A DNA stretch of 64,000 nucleotides from DATKZM01 sp035527975 (GCA_035527975.1 DATKZM010000009.1:50006-114005), one strand, 5' to 3'; shown: positions 8,964-17,658, counted from the stretch's first letter. Translations and numbers: made by a program. The notes: generated by a model from the sequence alone, not told the origin.

Positions 8964-10181
8964 ATGAGCAAAAGCCAAGCCAACCGGTTGCGCGAAAGCG
9001 GATTGCCGCTCTTTTTCAAACTCGCCAATCCGCAGGCCGCCGGGATAACGCCGCCGGACAACCGCCGCGGCGATGCGCTGACGACCTGGGTGCGCTCGCT
9101 GTCGGTGATGCAGAAGGATGCGCTGGTTGCCTCGAGCCAGACCGGCGCGATCTGGCGGCTCGCCAGCGACGAGGGCAGCTACCTGGCCGGCCATGACGAG
9201 GCGCCCTGTCCGCTCGCCTTCCTGACCGTCGGCATGATCGCCTCCTACGCCAACGAGATCACCGCGCTGGCCAAGCAGCGCGGCGTTGCGGTCCGGCATT
9301 TGAAGCTCATTCAGGACAACCGCTACACGATGGAAGGCTCGATGCCGAAGGGCACGCTGGTGAGCGGCGCCTTGGCCCCGGAGCTGACGGTCGAGATCGA
9401 TTGCGACGCCGAGGGGGCGGCGCTCCAGGACCTGGTGCTGTCGGCGGTTGCCGCCGCGCCGCTCAACGGGCTCTTGCGCGGCGCACTGACCAGCCTCTTC
9501 ACCCTCTCGCGCAACGGCGTCGCGCTTGTGCCCGACAATGCGGCCCCGCTCGGTCGCCCGGCGTTGCCGGATCCCGGAGATCATTTTGATGTCTCGGCAC
9601 CGGAGCCGCCCGTGCTTGACGGCCCGCTGGTCTGGAAGACCGCCGAGCCGCCGCCGGTCGACGGGGCAGCCGGGTATGCGACCGATCCTGGTTCGACCGC
9701 CCATGGCGAGGCCCGGCGCGAGCTGCATCTGGTCGGTATCTGCACGCTGCGGCCGGACGGCCTCAAGGAGATCACCCAGCTGCTGCACAGCCCGCGCGGC
9801 ACCAGCTTCACCTTCCTGTCCGAGGAGGGGCCGGGCGCCGGCGGCCAGGGCCGCGCGCCCGACGCCAATACATATGTCTCGGCGGGCATCGGCTTCTGCT
9901 TCATGACCCAGTTCGGGCGCTGCGTTTCGATGATGAAGAAGACGATGGACGACTACCGGATCGTGCAGGACACGCATTTCTCGCTCGGTGGCGCCTCGGG
10001 CGGCACCGGGCAGGCCGGCGTGGCCGACCCGGTGGAAACGCATGTCTATCTCGAAACCCCCGAGGACGAGGCATTCGCGCGGCGGATCCTCGATGTCGCC
10101 GAGGGCACATGCTTCCTCCACGCGCTCTGCCGCACCGATCTTAAGACCAAAGTGCGCGTTCGCGAGACGGTGGCGGGGTAG
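8964..10181 (+). CDS. Double-domain OsmC-family protein
   Basis: The 405-residue protein is two OsmC/Ohr folds in one chain. In the N-half Cys82 (CPLAFLTVGM) is retained, but the second Cys position reads Ala165-Pro166. In the C-half both positions carry Cys (Cys312/Cys320 and Cys383/Cys389). GGGGAGGAAAG lies just before the ATG at 8964. It is divergent from tauD and the persulfide dioxygenase gene, sharing 163 bases. OsmC/Ohr proteins use paired Cys for peroxide reduction, and others handle sulfur adducts; a sulfane-sulfur role here is suggested by context only. Confidence 0.75.
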   Translation: MSKSQANRLRESGLPLFFKLANPQAAGITPPDNRRGDALTTWVRSLSVMQKDALVASSQTGAIWRLASDEGSYLAGHDEAPCPLAFLTVGMIASYANEITALAKQRGVAVRHLKLIQDNRYTMEGSMPKGTLVSGALAPELTVEIDCDAEGAALQDLVLSAVAAAPLNGLLRGALTSLFTLSRNGVALVPDNAAPLGRPALPDPGDHFDVSAPEPPVLDGPLVWKTAEPPPVDGAAGYATDPGSTAHGEARRELHLVGICTLRPDGLKEITQLLHSPRGTSFTFLSEEGPGAGGQGRAPDANTYVSAGIGFCFMTQFGRCVSMMKKTMDDYRIVQDTHFSLGGASGGTGQAGVADPVETHVYLETPEDEAFARRILDVAEGTCFLHALCRTDLKTKVRVRETVAG

Positions 10182-10208
10182 TTGGATGGACGTTGCCGGC
10201 GTTCCAGC

Positions 10209-10409
10209 TTATCGCGCGCCCACCGCGCCCGAATTTCCACGGGGCAGCAGCAGCGCCAGGATCTCCTCCCAGCCGTTGCGCAGGCAGGTATCGATTGCGC
10301 CGTGATAGCCGCGGGCGAGAACCAGCAGCCGCGCGGTCTCCTCGCGGTCGCGGCGTTTGAGGAGGCGGTTGTGCGTGGCGATGGCGTTCATGGCGCTGGC
10401 CTTCGGCAT
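10209..10409 (-). CDS. Small helical protein, 66 residues, unknown function
   Basis: GGAGG lies seven bases upstream of the ATG at 10409, a strong ribosome site. The product is charged and predicted helical (NRLLKRRDREETARLLVLAR), with no membrane segment or signal. No family is recognised. It is convergent with the OsmC gene and follows the globin gene on the same strand after a hairpin. Confidence 0.5.
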   Translation of the reverse strand: MPKASAMNAIATHNRLLKRRDREETARLLVLARGYHGAIDTCLRNGWEEILALLLPRGNSGAVGAR

Positions 10410-10460
10410 TGACGCCTCCGGGGCCCATCCCTGGAGATCGTGACGCCGTTTCTAGGCCAG

Positions 10461-10498
10461 CCGCGCTGAACCGTCCCTGAGCGGGCCGTTCAGCGCGG
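10461..10498 (-). terminator. 11-bp hairpin after the globin gene
   Basis: CCGCGCTGAAC at 10461-10471 pairs perfectly with GTTCAGCGCGG at 10488-10498 around a 16-base loop, 32 bases past the globin stop on the minus strand. There is no T-run, so termination without Rho is uncertain. Confidence 0.4.
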
Positions 10499-10529
10499 GT
10501 TCATTGGGCAAAGCCGGGCAGATGGGCCA

Positions 10530-10952
10530 TCAGGTAGCCAAGCTTTCCGCCGCGGCGCGGCGCATGGTATCGGCGATGAGCGTGTAGGCGGTCGACCAGG
10601 CATCGGCGGCGTCCGGCGTCCAGGAGGCGCCAAGGCCCTGCTCCAATGTCCACAACAGCGCCGCGCCGACCGAAAAGTAATGCGCGTCGGCGGCGTTGTA
10701 GCCGGCATGACGGCGCCCAAGCGCTTCGATCGTCGGCGCAATCCTGTCCAGCTCGTCGAGGCCGTCGATCGCCAGCCGGATCGCCTCCACCAGCTTGGCG
10801 CGCTGCTCGGGCATCGAGGGCCGCGCGAAGAGCGGCCGCGTGCCGGGATCGATTTCGAACAAGCGGTCATAGAAAAGTTTTGCCGCGTCGTCGGCAATTG
10901 GCGCAACCGTGCGCCAGGTCTCGCGGAGGAGGTCGTTCTGCTCGGGGGTCAT
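10530..10952 (-). CDS. Single-domain bacterial globin
   Basis: The 140-residue protein has the classical globin pattern close to Vitreoscilla haemoglobin: MTPEQNDLLRETW (helix A), FYDRLFEIDP, RPLF, distal Gln50 (PEQRAKL), proximal His82 (GRRHAGY), and AHYFSVG in helix G. There is no reductase domain, so it needs a separate electron donor. Likely roles are oxygen binding or nitric-oxide detoxification. The ATG at 10952 follows AAGGAG; a 14-residue extension upstream lacks support. No flavohaemoglobin partner is nearby. Confidence 0.85.
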   Translation of the reverse strand: MTPEQNDLLRETWRTVAPIADDAAKLFYDRLFEIDPGTRPLFARPSMPEQRAKLVEAIRLAIDGLDELDRIAPTIEALGRRHAGYNAADAHYFSVGAALLWTLEQGLGASWTPDAADAWSTAYTLIADTMRRAAAESLAT

Positions 10953-11027
10953 TGTCGGGATGCTCCTTGAAGAGAGAGTTGGTTTGATGGCCATGCGCCG
11001 TCAGACAGCGCCGGCGTCGGGGAAGCC

Positions 11028-11336
11028 GTTCACCGCAAGCGTCTGGAAAGCTGGTACGAGCGCCGCGGCGCGATGCCGTCGCGTACCGTCGAGATGAGCT
11101 CCTATCACGCCATTCTCGGCTGCGCGGGGGCGGGAATGGGGATCTCGCTCATGCCATCGAGCGTGCTTGGCGCCTGCCCGGAAGCCAAACGCCTTAGCGT
11201 GCACGCCCTGCCGCCTGGCCAGGACCGCACCAGACGGCGCTGATTTGGCGCAGGGGCGCGGGCTCGCTGAAGATCAACGCGGCTGGTGGCGATACTGAAG
11301 GAGGGGCAGGGCGGATCACCGAGAGGGCGGGGCTGA
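11028..11336 (+). pseudogene. Decayed 3' end of a LysR-type regulator gene
   Basis: Translated fragments match the C-terminal effector domain of LysR regulators: VHRKRLESWYERRG, then SYHAILGCAGAGMGISLMPS and RLSVHALPPGQDR, which reaches a stop; LIWRRGAGSLKIN continues in another frame, and LVAILKEGQG in a third. At least two frameshifts are therefore present and no N-terminal helix-turn-helix is seen. The gene is a remnant. It lies between the globin gene and an AT-rich gap, possibly marking a former regulator of one of the neighbours. Confidence 0.75.
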
Positions 11337-11886
11337 AGCCATTGGTTCAAATACGAAATGCGCCGGCATTCGATCTTCGAGTTGGCGGGCCGCGAACCCG
11401 ATCAGATCGACGGCGCCAGGAAACCGACGACTGCTCCTTTGCCTAGTATTGAAGAGTGTAAAAATGCCTTCATTCCGAAATGCGAACTAAATAATTATTA
11501 TGATTGATTCTCTATTATATTTTGACTATTTGAATATTTACCGATTTTATTTCAGCGTTCTAAAATAAAAATGAAATAAACATTGAAATATCGGCGCTCG
11601 ATATACATATGTTCCGTTGTGCATCATTGTTTCCGCAATGAGTGGCATTCTTGAATATCCCCGAAGGCGCATATCTGAGCACACCGTGCTCCTGACATTT
11701 CCGTCCAGAGCGAACGCCGGGCCGTATTCCGATACCGGTGGAACGACTTTGGTCGTGAATGGGCCGTAACGGCCATGCGTTCATTCGATCTGCACGGCAT
11801 CTCTTGCGTGGCCGCTTGCGGCGTTGAGGGACATCCGGCCGGAACGACCTCGTCTCCGGCCGTGGAATTCAACCCAAGGGGACTTA
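11337..11886. other. 550-base non-coding gap with AT-rich core
   Basis: No credible gene is seen. Bases about 11440-11620 are strongly AT-rich (for example AAATAATTATTATGATTGAT and CTAAAATAAAAATGAAATAA), in sharp contrast to the GC-rich surroundings. The gap ends at the ribosome site of the DUF1611 gene (CAAGGGGACTTA before ATG 11887), so it probably contains that operon's promoter and may be a junction left by an insertion or deletion next to the LysR fossil. Confidence 0.6.
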
Positions 11887-13161
11887 ATGTCTACCAGTCC
11901 GACGCCCACCAGCCCGATGCCCGCCAGCCCGATACCTGTCAGCCCGATACCGTCCCGCCCAATGTCTCTTAGCCCGCTCGTCATTTCTCGGCCCAGGCTT
12001 GGCGCTGAGGGCCATCTGGCCGAGGGCATGCTTGCTGAAATGCCCGTACCGTTGCGGCGTCCCGGCAGAATTGATGGCGTCGCCACAGCAGTTGTCTATT
12101 GCGAAGCGAATTTCGGAGCCATCGACGGAAAGACCGCCAACGGGCTCGTGCGTCACTCGGAGCTGTACGAGATCCTCTCGGTCATCGACAGCCAGAAGGC
12201 CGGTCTCGACGCCGGCATGGTGCTGGATGACGAGCCGAACGATATCCCGATCTGCCGCGACCTTGCCGACTCGCTGAGGCAGGCCGGCGGCATACCCGAC
12301 ACCTACATCTTCGGCATGGCGCCATCGAGCGGCATGTTGTCCGGACACGAACGCGGCCTCGTACTCGAGGCCATAGGTCTGGGGATGAACATCGTGAACG
12401 GTCTGCATGAATTCCTGAACGACGATCCGGTGTTCGCAAAGGCGGCCGCGGCCAACAATGTTGTGATCCTCGATGTGCGAAAGCCCCGCGCCAAGAAAGA
12501 CCTGCGGATGTTCAGCGGCCGCATTTCCGAGGTTACCTGTCCGCGGATCGCCGTGCTCGGCACCGACGGCGCCATCGGCAAGCGCACCACGGCGACGATC
12601 CTGGCCCGCGCCCTCAACGACCGCGGCATCAAGGCGGTGCTGGTCGGCACCGGCCAAACCGGCCTGATCCAGGGAGCCCGCTACGGCGTCGCGCTCGACG
12701 CCATCCCATCGCAATTCTGCTCGGGTGAGATGGAAGCGGCCGTCGTCGAAGCGTTCGAAGGCGAGAACCCCGACGTGATCATCATCGAAGGGCAGGGCGC
12801 GCTGAGCCACCCCGCCTACCTCACGTCGATCTTCATCCTGCGCGGCAGCCGCCCTGACGGGGTCGTGCTGCAGCACGCGCCGGGACGGACCAATCTCGGC
12901 GACTTCGGGAAAATGCCCATGCCGACGCCGGCCAGCGAGATCAACCTCATCGAGACCTTTGCCGACACGAAGGTCATCGGCCTCACGATAAACCACGAGA
13001 ACATGACCGACGCGGAGGTCGGCACGGCGATCACGCGGTATGAGCGCGACCTCGGCCTGCCCGCCACCGATGCGCTGACCCGCTCACCGGAGCGCCTGGT
13101 GGACATGGTCCTGTCCGCATTCCCTGCGTTGGAGAGGAAAGTCGCCGTCAGCATTCAATGA
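11887..13161 (+). CDS. DUF1611 P-loop protein with Ser-Pro repeat N-terminus
   Basis: The 424-residue protein matches DUF1611, a family that includes DgcN, a protein reported in D-glutamate catabolism as an N-acyltransferase. A P-loop-like motif GTDGAIGKRTT is at about residues 225-235, and IIIEGQGALSHPAY follows at about 300. The first 30 residues are a low-complexity SPxPx repeat encoded by about four 15-base tandem units, not part of the family domain. ATG 11887 has AAGGGGA upstream; the longer frame from 11824 is unsupported. It overlaps the racemase gene by four bases, so the products likely act in one pathway on an amino acid or dipeptide derivative. Confidence 0.75.
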   Translation: MSTSPTPTSPMPASPIPVSPIPSRPMSLSPLVISRPRLGAEGHLAEGMLAEMPVPLRRPGRIDGVATAVVYCEANFGAIDGKTANGLVRHSELYEILSVIDSQKAGLDAGMVLDDEPNDIPICRDLADSLRQAGGIPDTYIFGMAPSSGMLSGHERGLVLEAIGLGMNIVNGLHEFLNDDPVFAKAAAANNVVILDVRKPRAKKDLRMFSGRISEVTCPRIAVLGTDGAIGKRTTATILARALNDRGIKAVLVGTGQTGLIQGARYGVALDAIPSQFCSGEMEAAVVEAFEGENPDVIIIEGQGALSHPAYLTSIFILRGSRPDGVVLQHAPGRTNLGDFGKMPMPTPASEINLIETFADTKVIGLTINHENMTDAEVGTAITRYERDLGLPATDALTRSPERLVDMVLSAFPALERKVAVSIQ

Positions 13162-14333
13162 CCGCCCCGCGACTGGAAATCGACCTCGAAAAGATCCAGC
13201 ACAACGCCCGCACGCTGGTTGAGCGGCTGGGCGCGCGCGGCATCTCGGTCACGGGCGTCACCAAGGCGGCTCTCGGCTCACCCGAGATCGCCGGCGCGCT
13301 GTTGCGGGCCGGCGTGAGCGGGCTCGGCGACTCCCGCATCGAGAATATCGAGGCGATGCGACGGGCGCGCATACCGGCGCCGATGACGCTCATCCGCTCG
13401 CCGATGCCGAGCCAGGCCGGCCAGGTTGTGGCGCATGCCGATGTGAGCTTCAACACCGAGCTCGACGTCATCGCCAGGCTCTCATCGGCCGCGCGGGAGG
13501 CCGGGCGGACGCACGGGGTCGTGCTGATGGTCGAGCTCGGCGATCTGCGCGAAGGCATCATGCCGGGCGATCTGGAGAACGCCGTACGCCAGACGCTTGG
13601 CTTTGCGAACATCGCGCTCAAAGGCATCGGCGCCAATCTGGCCTGCCGCAGCGGCGTGTCGCCCGATGCCGCGAACATGGCCGAACTGTCGGCGCTGGCG
13701 GACCGGATCGAGACGACCTTTGACCTCGCGCTGGATACCGTTTCCGGCGGCAATTCCGGCAACGTCCCTTGGGCGCTCAGCGGCGCGGACACCGGGCGGA
13801 TCAACAATCTCCGGCTGGGCGAAGCCATCCTGCTCGGCCGCGAGCCGCTCCATCGCCAGCCGATCGACGGCCTCCACACCGATGCCATCACACTCTTCGC
13901 CGAGGTGATCGAGGCAAAGGCCAAGCCGTCACAGCCATGGGGCGAGCTGGCGCAAACTGCATTCGGCCAGACGCAGCCGGGTAAAGATCGGGGCCCGATA
14001 TTGCAGACGATCCTCGCCATCGGGCGCCAGGACGTCGATCCGGACGGTCTCAGCGCTCCTCCCGGGGTCGAAATTCTCGCGGCCAGCAGCGATCACCTGA
14101 TCGTCGACCCGGGCAACCGCGCTCTGCCGGTTGGCGATGAAATCGCGTTCCAACTCAATTACAGCGCGCTGCTACGCGCCATGACCTCGCCGTTCGTCGC
14201 CAAGGTGGCCGGGAACGCCGAGGGCGCCGGGCTCGCCAAAGTCAACAAAGGTCCACAAAGCAGTAAAATATTGCAGCCACTGCCTCATCCGCTTTCCCAA
14301 ACCGTTGAGGCACGGGTGAAGAGCGCCAACTGA
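13158..14333 (+). CDS. Alanine/ornithine racemase-family PLP enzyme
   Basis: A 391-residue fold-type III PLP enzyme. Lys36 in VTGVTKAALG is the expected PLP lysine, in the position of the VVKANAYG motif of alanine racemase. LRLGEAILLG is the typical phosphate-side loop after VSGGNSGN. The family includes ornithine and alanine racemases; length fits. The ATG overlaps the DUF1611 stop (ATGA), so translation is coupled. D-amino-acid or D-ornithine interconversion is the likely role; the substrate cannot be read from the sequence. Confidence 0.75.
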   Translation: MTAPRLEIDLEKIQHNARTLVERLGARGISVTGVTKAALGSPEIAGALLRAGVSGLGDSRIENIEAMRRARIPAPMTLIRSPMPSQAGQVVAHADVSFNTELDVIARLSSAAREAGRTHGVVLMVELGDLREGIMPGDLENAVRQTLGFANIALKGIGANLACRSGVSPDAANMAELSALADRIETTFDLALDTVSGGNSGNVPWALSGADTGRINNLRLGEAILLGREPLHRQPIDGLHTDAITLFAEVIEAKAKPSQPWGELAQTAFGQTQPGKDRGPILQTILAIGRQDVDPDGLSAPPGVEILAASSDHLIVDPGNRALPVGDEIAFQLNYSALLRAMTSPFVAKVAGNAEGAGLAKVNKGPQSSKILQPLPHPLSQTVEARVKSAN

Positions 14334-14426
14334 TTGTCGAGGCGCTTCGGCAATGAACCGCGCGCGGTCCTTGCGGACAGCCGGCATCGAGGCGGCCGCG
14401 TCGGCCAGATTCACTGCGAGACGCAA

Positions 14427-14449
14427 CGGGCGTCGCGTTGCGACGCCCG
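14427..14449. terminator. Hairpin between convergent racemase and dctP genes
   Basis: CGGGCGTCGC at 14427-14436 pairs perfectly with GCGACGCCCG at 14440-14449 around the three-base loop GTT. It lies between two convergent stops and could terminate both operons; neither side has a clear T-run. Confidence 0.5.
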
Positions 14450-14461
14450 CCGGTCCGTGCC

Positions 14462-15463
14462 CTATTTCTGGAACTTCGCCCGCAGCTCCTTGGCCCATGT
14501 CAGCGGGCGCTTGCGCTTGGTAAGGCGCGCCTCCATCCGCTTGTAGATCTCGTCGACCGCTAGCTTCTGGTAGCGCGCCGCCGCAGGGACCGGGACGAGT
14601 TCGAGACCCTTCTTCACCGACAATGCGGTTTCCGCCTTCATCTCGGCGATGCGCGCGGCGCGGCTTGAGTTCTCGTGAGCGATGACCGTGTCCTGGATAA
14701 CCTTTTGCGCCTTGGGGCCCAGGCCCTTCCAGCGTTTGAGGTTCATGATCATCACCAGATCGGTCTGGTAGAAGCCGGGATCGAGCCGGTACTTGATGAA
14801 CTTCGACCAGCGGGTCTGCACGAAGCTGACCGAGGGCCAGGCGGAGGCGTTGATCACGCCCTTCTGCATGGCCTGAAAGACCGCCGGCGGCGGCATGGCG
14901 TGGGTAGAGGCGCCCATGGCGCGAAAGAAGGCGCCGTAGATCGGATTGTCGCGCAGCTTGACGCCCGACCAGTCGGGCATGCCGCCGGGTTTGAACTTCG
15001 GCTTGGCCTTCATGAAGATGTGGAAGGGCACGCCGGAATCGGTCCAGCCGAGGAACTTCACGCCGAGATATTTCTGGTGCAGATCGTCGAGGATCTTCAT
15101 GCCGCCATTGGCGCGCACTGCCGCGGGCGAGCTGTTCGAAGCCGGGATGGCGTCGAGCTCGGGCACCCGCACGCTGTAGAAGGTGATCGGCAGGCAGCTC
15201 ATATCGACCACGCCCTTGGAGACGGCCGGCGCCTGCTCGAAGCTGGGGATGACCTCGCGCCCGCCGCGCACTTTTATCTCGACCGCGCCGCCGGATGCCT
15301 TGTTGATCTTGTCCACCAGCTGGAAACAGCTCTTGGTGAAAATGAGGAACTTGGGCAGCGGGTGGACGAGATGCAGCGTCGTCTTGGCCGCCGCCGCGCC
15401 CGCCTGGCCCGAGATGAGCATCAAGAGCGGCGCCAGCGCCGCCAGCCATATCGTTTTTCGCAT
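14462..15463 (-). CDS. dctP: TRAP transporter substrate-binding protein DctP-like
   Basis: A 333-residue secreted binding protein: signal MRKTIWLAALAPLLMLISGQ then AGAAAA, followed by a DctP-type domain. Typical elements include LHLVHPLPKFLIF, a long spine helix near residue 165, and the Trp/Arg-rich ligand region around WPSVSFVQTRWSKF. GGAGAGGAGTGGGACG precedes the ATG. The gene is last in dctQ-dctM-dctP. The ligand is probably an organic anion, perhaps linked to the amino-acid enzymes encoded convergently. Confidence 0.82.
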   Translation of the reverse strand: MRKTIWLAALAPLLMLISGQAGAAAAKTTLHLVHPLPKFLIFTKSCFQLVDKINKASGGAVEIKVRGGREVIPSFEQAPAVSKGVVDMSCLPITFYSVRVPELDAIPASNSSPAAVRANGGMKILDDLHQKYLGVKFLGWTDSGVPFHIFMKAKPKFKPGGMPDWSGVKLRDNPIYGAFFRAMGASTHAMPPPAVFQAMQKGVINASAWPSVSFVQTRWSKFIKYRLDPGFYQTDLVMIMNLKRWKGLGPKAQKVIQDTVIAHENSSRAARIAEMKAETALSVKKGLELVPVPAAARYQKLAVDEIYKRMEARLTKRKRPLTWAKELRAKFQK

Positions 15464-15552
15464 CGTCCCACTCCTCTCCGTTATCGACCCGTTGATTATC
15501 GGGCCATTATAGGTCCGCCGCTGGCCGGTGTCCGCCTTGGCGTTGCGCGCAT

Positions 15553-16929
15553 CTAGCCGCCCGGCACCGTGCCCAGGAAGGGCAGCCAGCTTGCGATCTT
15601 GGGGAAGATGATCAGGAGGACCACCAGCAGCACCGCGCAGCCCATGAAGGGCAGCCCGGCGCGGTAGATCTCGGCCATGCTGGTGCCCGGGGGCGAGACC
15701 CCCTTCATGACGAACAGCAGGAGCCCGAAGGGCGGCGTCGTCAGGCTGATCTCCAGCGCCAGCAGCATGATCACGCCGAACCAGATCAGCCGCACCTCCT
15801 CGGGTAGGCCGAAGGAGAGCTCGGTTTTGACCAGCGGAAAGAACACCGGGACCGTCAGCAGCATCATCGAGAGCTGGTCCATGAAACAGCCCAGCACCAA
15901 CAGCACGCCGAACATGATGAGCAGCATGGTGAGCTCGGAGACCGGAAAGCCGGTCGCCCAGGCGATCAGGCCAGCGCTGGCGCCGGAAAAGGCCAGGATC
16001 TGGCTGAAGGTCGCCGAGCCGAAGATGATGAGGAAGGCGATCACCGTGACCCGCGCGGCGCCCTCGGCCGCCTTCCAGAAGGCGCGCCACTTGAACGAGC
16101 GGTAGGCAAAGGCGAGCAGCAGCACGAAGAAGCAGCCGAAGGCCGCCGATTCCGACGGGGTCGCCCAGCCGGTCATGATCATCAGGATCACCAGCACCAC
16201 GACGCCCATCATCGGCACTATGTCGGTGACGATGAGGCGCAGCTTGGCGGTGCGCGAAATTATCGGCACGTCGTAGGCGGGCGCCGCCCCCGGATCGATG
16301 CGCGTGCGGATATAGATCAGCACGACATACATCACCGCCAGCACCAGCCCCGGCACGATGCCGGCGATCAGCAGCTTGCCGATATCGAGTTGGGCGAGCG
16401 TGCCGAGCAGCACCGCCAGCGCCGAGGGCGGAATGATCATGGCGAGCCCGCCGGTGCCCAAGATCGGCCCGATCGACATGTGCGACTTGTAGCCGCGCTT
16501 GGTCATCTCCGGGACCATCAGCGTGCCCATCAGCGCGGTGGCGCCCATCGACGAGCCCGAGAGCGTCGCGAATGCGGTACCGCCCGCGACCGTCACATAT
16601 GAGAGCCGCGCCGGCAGGCGCCCGGTCAGCCGGTCGACCGCGTTGAACATCCGGTCGGCCAGGCCGAAGTGGAAGAAGAACTCGCCCATCAGCAGGAACA
16701 TCGGCACCGGGATGATGGCGAAGATGGTGATCGACGCCATGCCATTGGACAAAAGCTGGGTCACCCCCAGGGCGAGCCGTTCGAAGAGCCCGCCCGAGCC
16801 GCCCATGAAGGCGGTGGCGGCGGCGATGTTGACTCCGAGGAAGGCCACGCCCACCGGCAGGCCGGCCGACATCAGCGCGATGATCGCCCCGAAAAGGAGG
16901 GCGATCGTCCAGTACCACTCGATAATCAT
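15553..16929 (-). CDS. dctM: TRAP transporter large membrane subunit DctM-like
   Basis: A 458-residue protein with about 12-13 hydrophobic helices that carries the substrate across the inner membrane using the sodium or proton gradient. The family patterns GTAFATLSGSSMGATALMGT and GPILGTGGLAMIIPPS are present. It lies 72 bases after dctQ and 89 bases before dctP in the same operon. Length is near the family norm of about 430. Confidence 0.88.
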   Translation of the reverse strand: MIIEWYWTIALLFGAIIALMSAGLPVGVAFLGVNIAAATAFMGGSGGLFERLALGVTQLLSNGMASITIFAIIPVPMFLLMGEFFFHFGLADRMFNAVDRLTGRLPARLSYVTVAGGTAFATLSGSSMGATALMGTLMVPEMTKRGYKSHMSIGPILGTGGLAMIIPPSALAVLLGTLAQLDIGKLLIAGIVPGLVLAVMYVVLIYIRTRIDPGAAPAYDVPIISRTAKLRLIVTDIVPMMGVVVLVILMIMTGWATPSESAAFGCFFVLLLAFAYRSFKWRAFWKAAEGAARVTVIAFLIIFGSATFSQILAFSGASAGLIAWATGFPVSELTMLLIMFGVLLVLGCFMDQLSMMLLTVPVFFPLVKTELSFGLPEEVRLIWFGVIMLLALEISLTTPPFGLLLFVMKGVSPPGTSMAEIYRAGLPFMGCAVLLVVLLIIFPKIASWLPFLGTVPGG

Positions 16930-17001
16930 GCGCGGATCATGCCGGCATCACCCGGGCATCACAGGCGCGGCGATGTGCCAGGTGGGGCTTGGGCCGCGGC
17001 G

Positions 17002-17550
17002 TCATTCGTTGAGCCCCGCCTCGCCGGTGTGCAGCGACTGCGCGCCGAAGACGAAGCGCAGGAACTCCGTCGCCATCAAGGCAAAGCCGATGGGCATCGC
17101 GATCATCACCATCCAACGGTCGAAATCGCCGACGCGCACATCGACCGTGCCGTCGAGATAGTCGTTGAGGGCCAGCCCGCCGCCATACCAGGCCAGGATG
17201 GCGCAGATGAGCGCCGCCAGCGCCGCCACGCCGCGCGAGTAAATCCGCCGCGCGCGCGCCGGCAGGACGGCGGTCACCAGCTCGATCAGGATATGCGCGC
17301 GCCGGCGCACCAGCCACGGCGCGCCCAGCATCAGGACGTAGAGCACGCCGTATTCGATGAAGGAGAAGGCCTGGCCGGGATAGGGAATGCCGAGCCGGCG
17401 CGCCGTCACCGTGAGGATGATGGCCGCCATGATCGCCAGCACATAGATCGCCGCCAGCGCCATCATGGCTTTCAGCAGGCCGTCATAGAACGCGCCGAGG
17501 CGTTGCAACGACGAGCGACGGCGGGGCGCGGGATGTGCGTGATCTCCCAT
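17002..17550 (-). CDS. dctQ: TRAP transporter small membrane subunit DctQ-like
   Basis: The 182-residue small permease subunit has four hydrophobic helices, with PYPGQAFSFIEYGVLYVLML and RRRAHILIELVTAVLP typical of DctQ. The start is set at ATG 17550 (MGDHAHP); a TTG 51 bases upstream would add 17 residues without a clearer ribosome site. It is the first gene of the TRAP operon, and its promoter lies close to the tRNA-Leu gene. Confidence 0.8.
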   Translation of the reverse strand: MGDHAHPAPRRRSSLQRLGAFYDGLLKAMMALAAIYVLAIMAAIILTVTARRLGIPYPGQAFSFIEYGVLYVLMLGAPWLVRRRAHILIELVTAVLPARARRIYSRGVAALAALICAILAWYGGGLALNDYLDGTVDVRVGDFDRWMVMIAMPIGFALMATEFLRFVFGAQSLHTGEAGLNE

Positions 17551-17658
17551 GACCGGCGATGGTATCGCGCAAAGGTGGGCGCGGCCAACCGGCGCGCTCA
17601 AACGACCGCAGGCCTGGAGTTGGCGGCTGCTATTCGGCTCGGGTCAACACTAAAACTT

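Noticed and set aside
11775..11972. 65-codon frame overlapping the DUF1611 N-terminus
   Set aside because: It reads the 15-base repeat in another frame and has no ribosome site.
14462..16918. 818-codon minus-strand frame joining dctM and dctP
   Set aside because: The N-terminal half is an out-of-frame reading of dctM; only the C-terminal 333 residues are DctP, which has its own signal peptide and ribosome site.
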